Shown piece by piece: positions 63,999 through 64,000 of a stretch of DNA of 64,000 nt. The notes beneath the pieces were generated by a model. The model did not search any database and was not told the DNA's origin. It was given only the letters and a program-made list of their open reading frames with translations. The stretch covers positions 1 through 64,000 of the forward strand of contig JAQGLT010000123.1 of assembly GCA_028292745.1 (NCBI GenBank). The letters are read 5' to 3'. Source of the stretch: Polaromonas sp. Its GTDB lineage: Bacteria; Pseudomonadota; Gammaproteobacteria; Burkholderiales; Burkholderiaceae_C. Both the position numbers and the translations under genes were made by a program. How positions within the stretch are numbered: position 1 is the first letter of the stretch; each line of letters begins with the position of its first letter.

Positions 63999-64000
63999 CT

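Overview
The window looks like chromosomal DNA of a free-living, high-GC betaproteobacterium, most likely Comamonadaceae and close to Polaromonas. This is inferred from the gene families only, without a database search: Bug/TctC-type binding proteins, E. coli-type GshA, a pyrophosphate-type phosphofructokinase, DUF1631 and DUF1415 proteins, a compact kynurenine operon, and a short dispersed intergenic repeat (core AATAGCTGCTTGCGC). No rRNA, tRNA, CRISPR array, intact insertion sequence or phage gene was seen.

Layout. 0-5.8 kb: housekeeping and small genes (panE, gshA, an esterase, a TspO-like protein lacking its first helix, a DUF4864 protein). 5.8-9.9 kb: a repeat-rich gap, then norR and hmp diverging around a good sigma-54 promoter, then a DUF1993 gene. 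10.0-12.4 kb: a large exported GH5 glycoside hydrolase. 12.7-20.6 kb: a LysR regulator, whose natural start codon is ATC, followed by a seven-gene catabolic cluster of unknown substrate (two Bug binding proteins, SDR, Ldh2-type dehydrogenase, TIM-barrel isomerase, Gfo/Idh/MocA oxidoreductase, double EthD-like protein). 20.7-28.6 kb: pfp, dusC, a methyltransferase, a 3-methyladenine glycosylase, DUF808, DUF883, a 58-aa gene and a GNAT gene. 28.7-34.7 kb: electron-transfer genes (ferredoxin, coupled diheme and triheme cytochromes c, type II NADH dehydrogenase), an MFS exporter and a VF530 gene. 34.9-40.7 kb: a pseudouridine synthase, then an AraC regulator divergent from an alpha/beta hydrolase, lying between an IS481-like and an IS5-like transposase remnant, then ynfA, an SDR and a YdcH-like gene. 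41.0-44.0 kb: kynurenine pathway operon (formamidase, kynU, kynA). 44.4-52.6 kb: DUF427, YaeQ, a K+ channel, an acyl-CoA ligase with a local insertion, a copper-type module (50-aa membrane ORF, cupredoxin, DUF411), a TAXI protein and an M20 amidohydrolase. 52.7-59.4 kb: DUF1631, DUF1415, ettA and rhlE. 59.7-64.0 kb: a TRAP transporter operon (dctQ-dctM-dctP) ending in an enolase-superfamily enzyme.

Themes. The organism appears to be a scavenger of organic acids, sugar acids, tryptophan and possibly beta-glucans, with NO detoxification, copper handling and flexible respiratory electron entry. The least described material is the LysR/Bug/SDR/Ldh2/TIM-barrel/Gfo-Idh/EthD-like cluster, the ATG-less LysR gene, the small ORF coupled to the cupredoxin, the orphan cytochrome pair and the dispersed repeat family.
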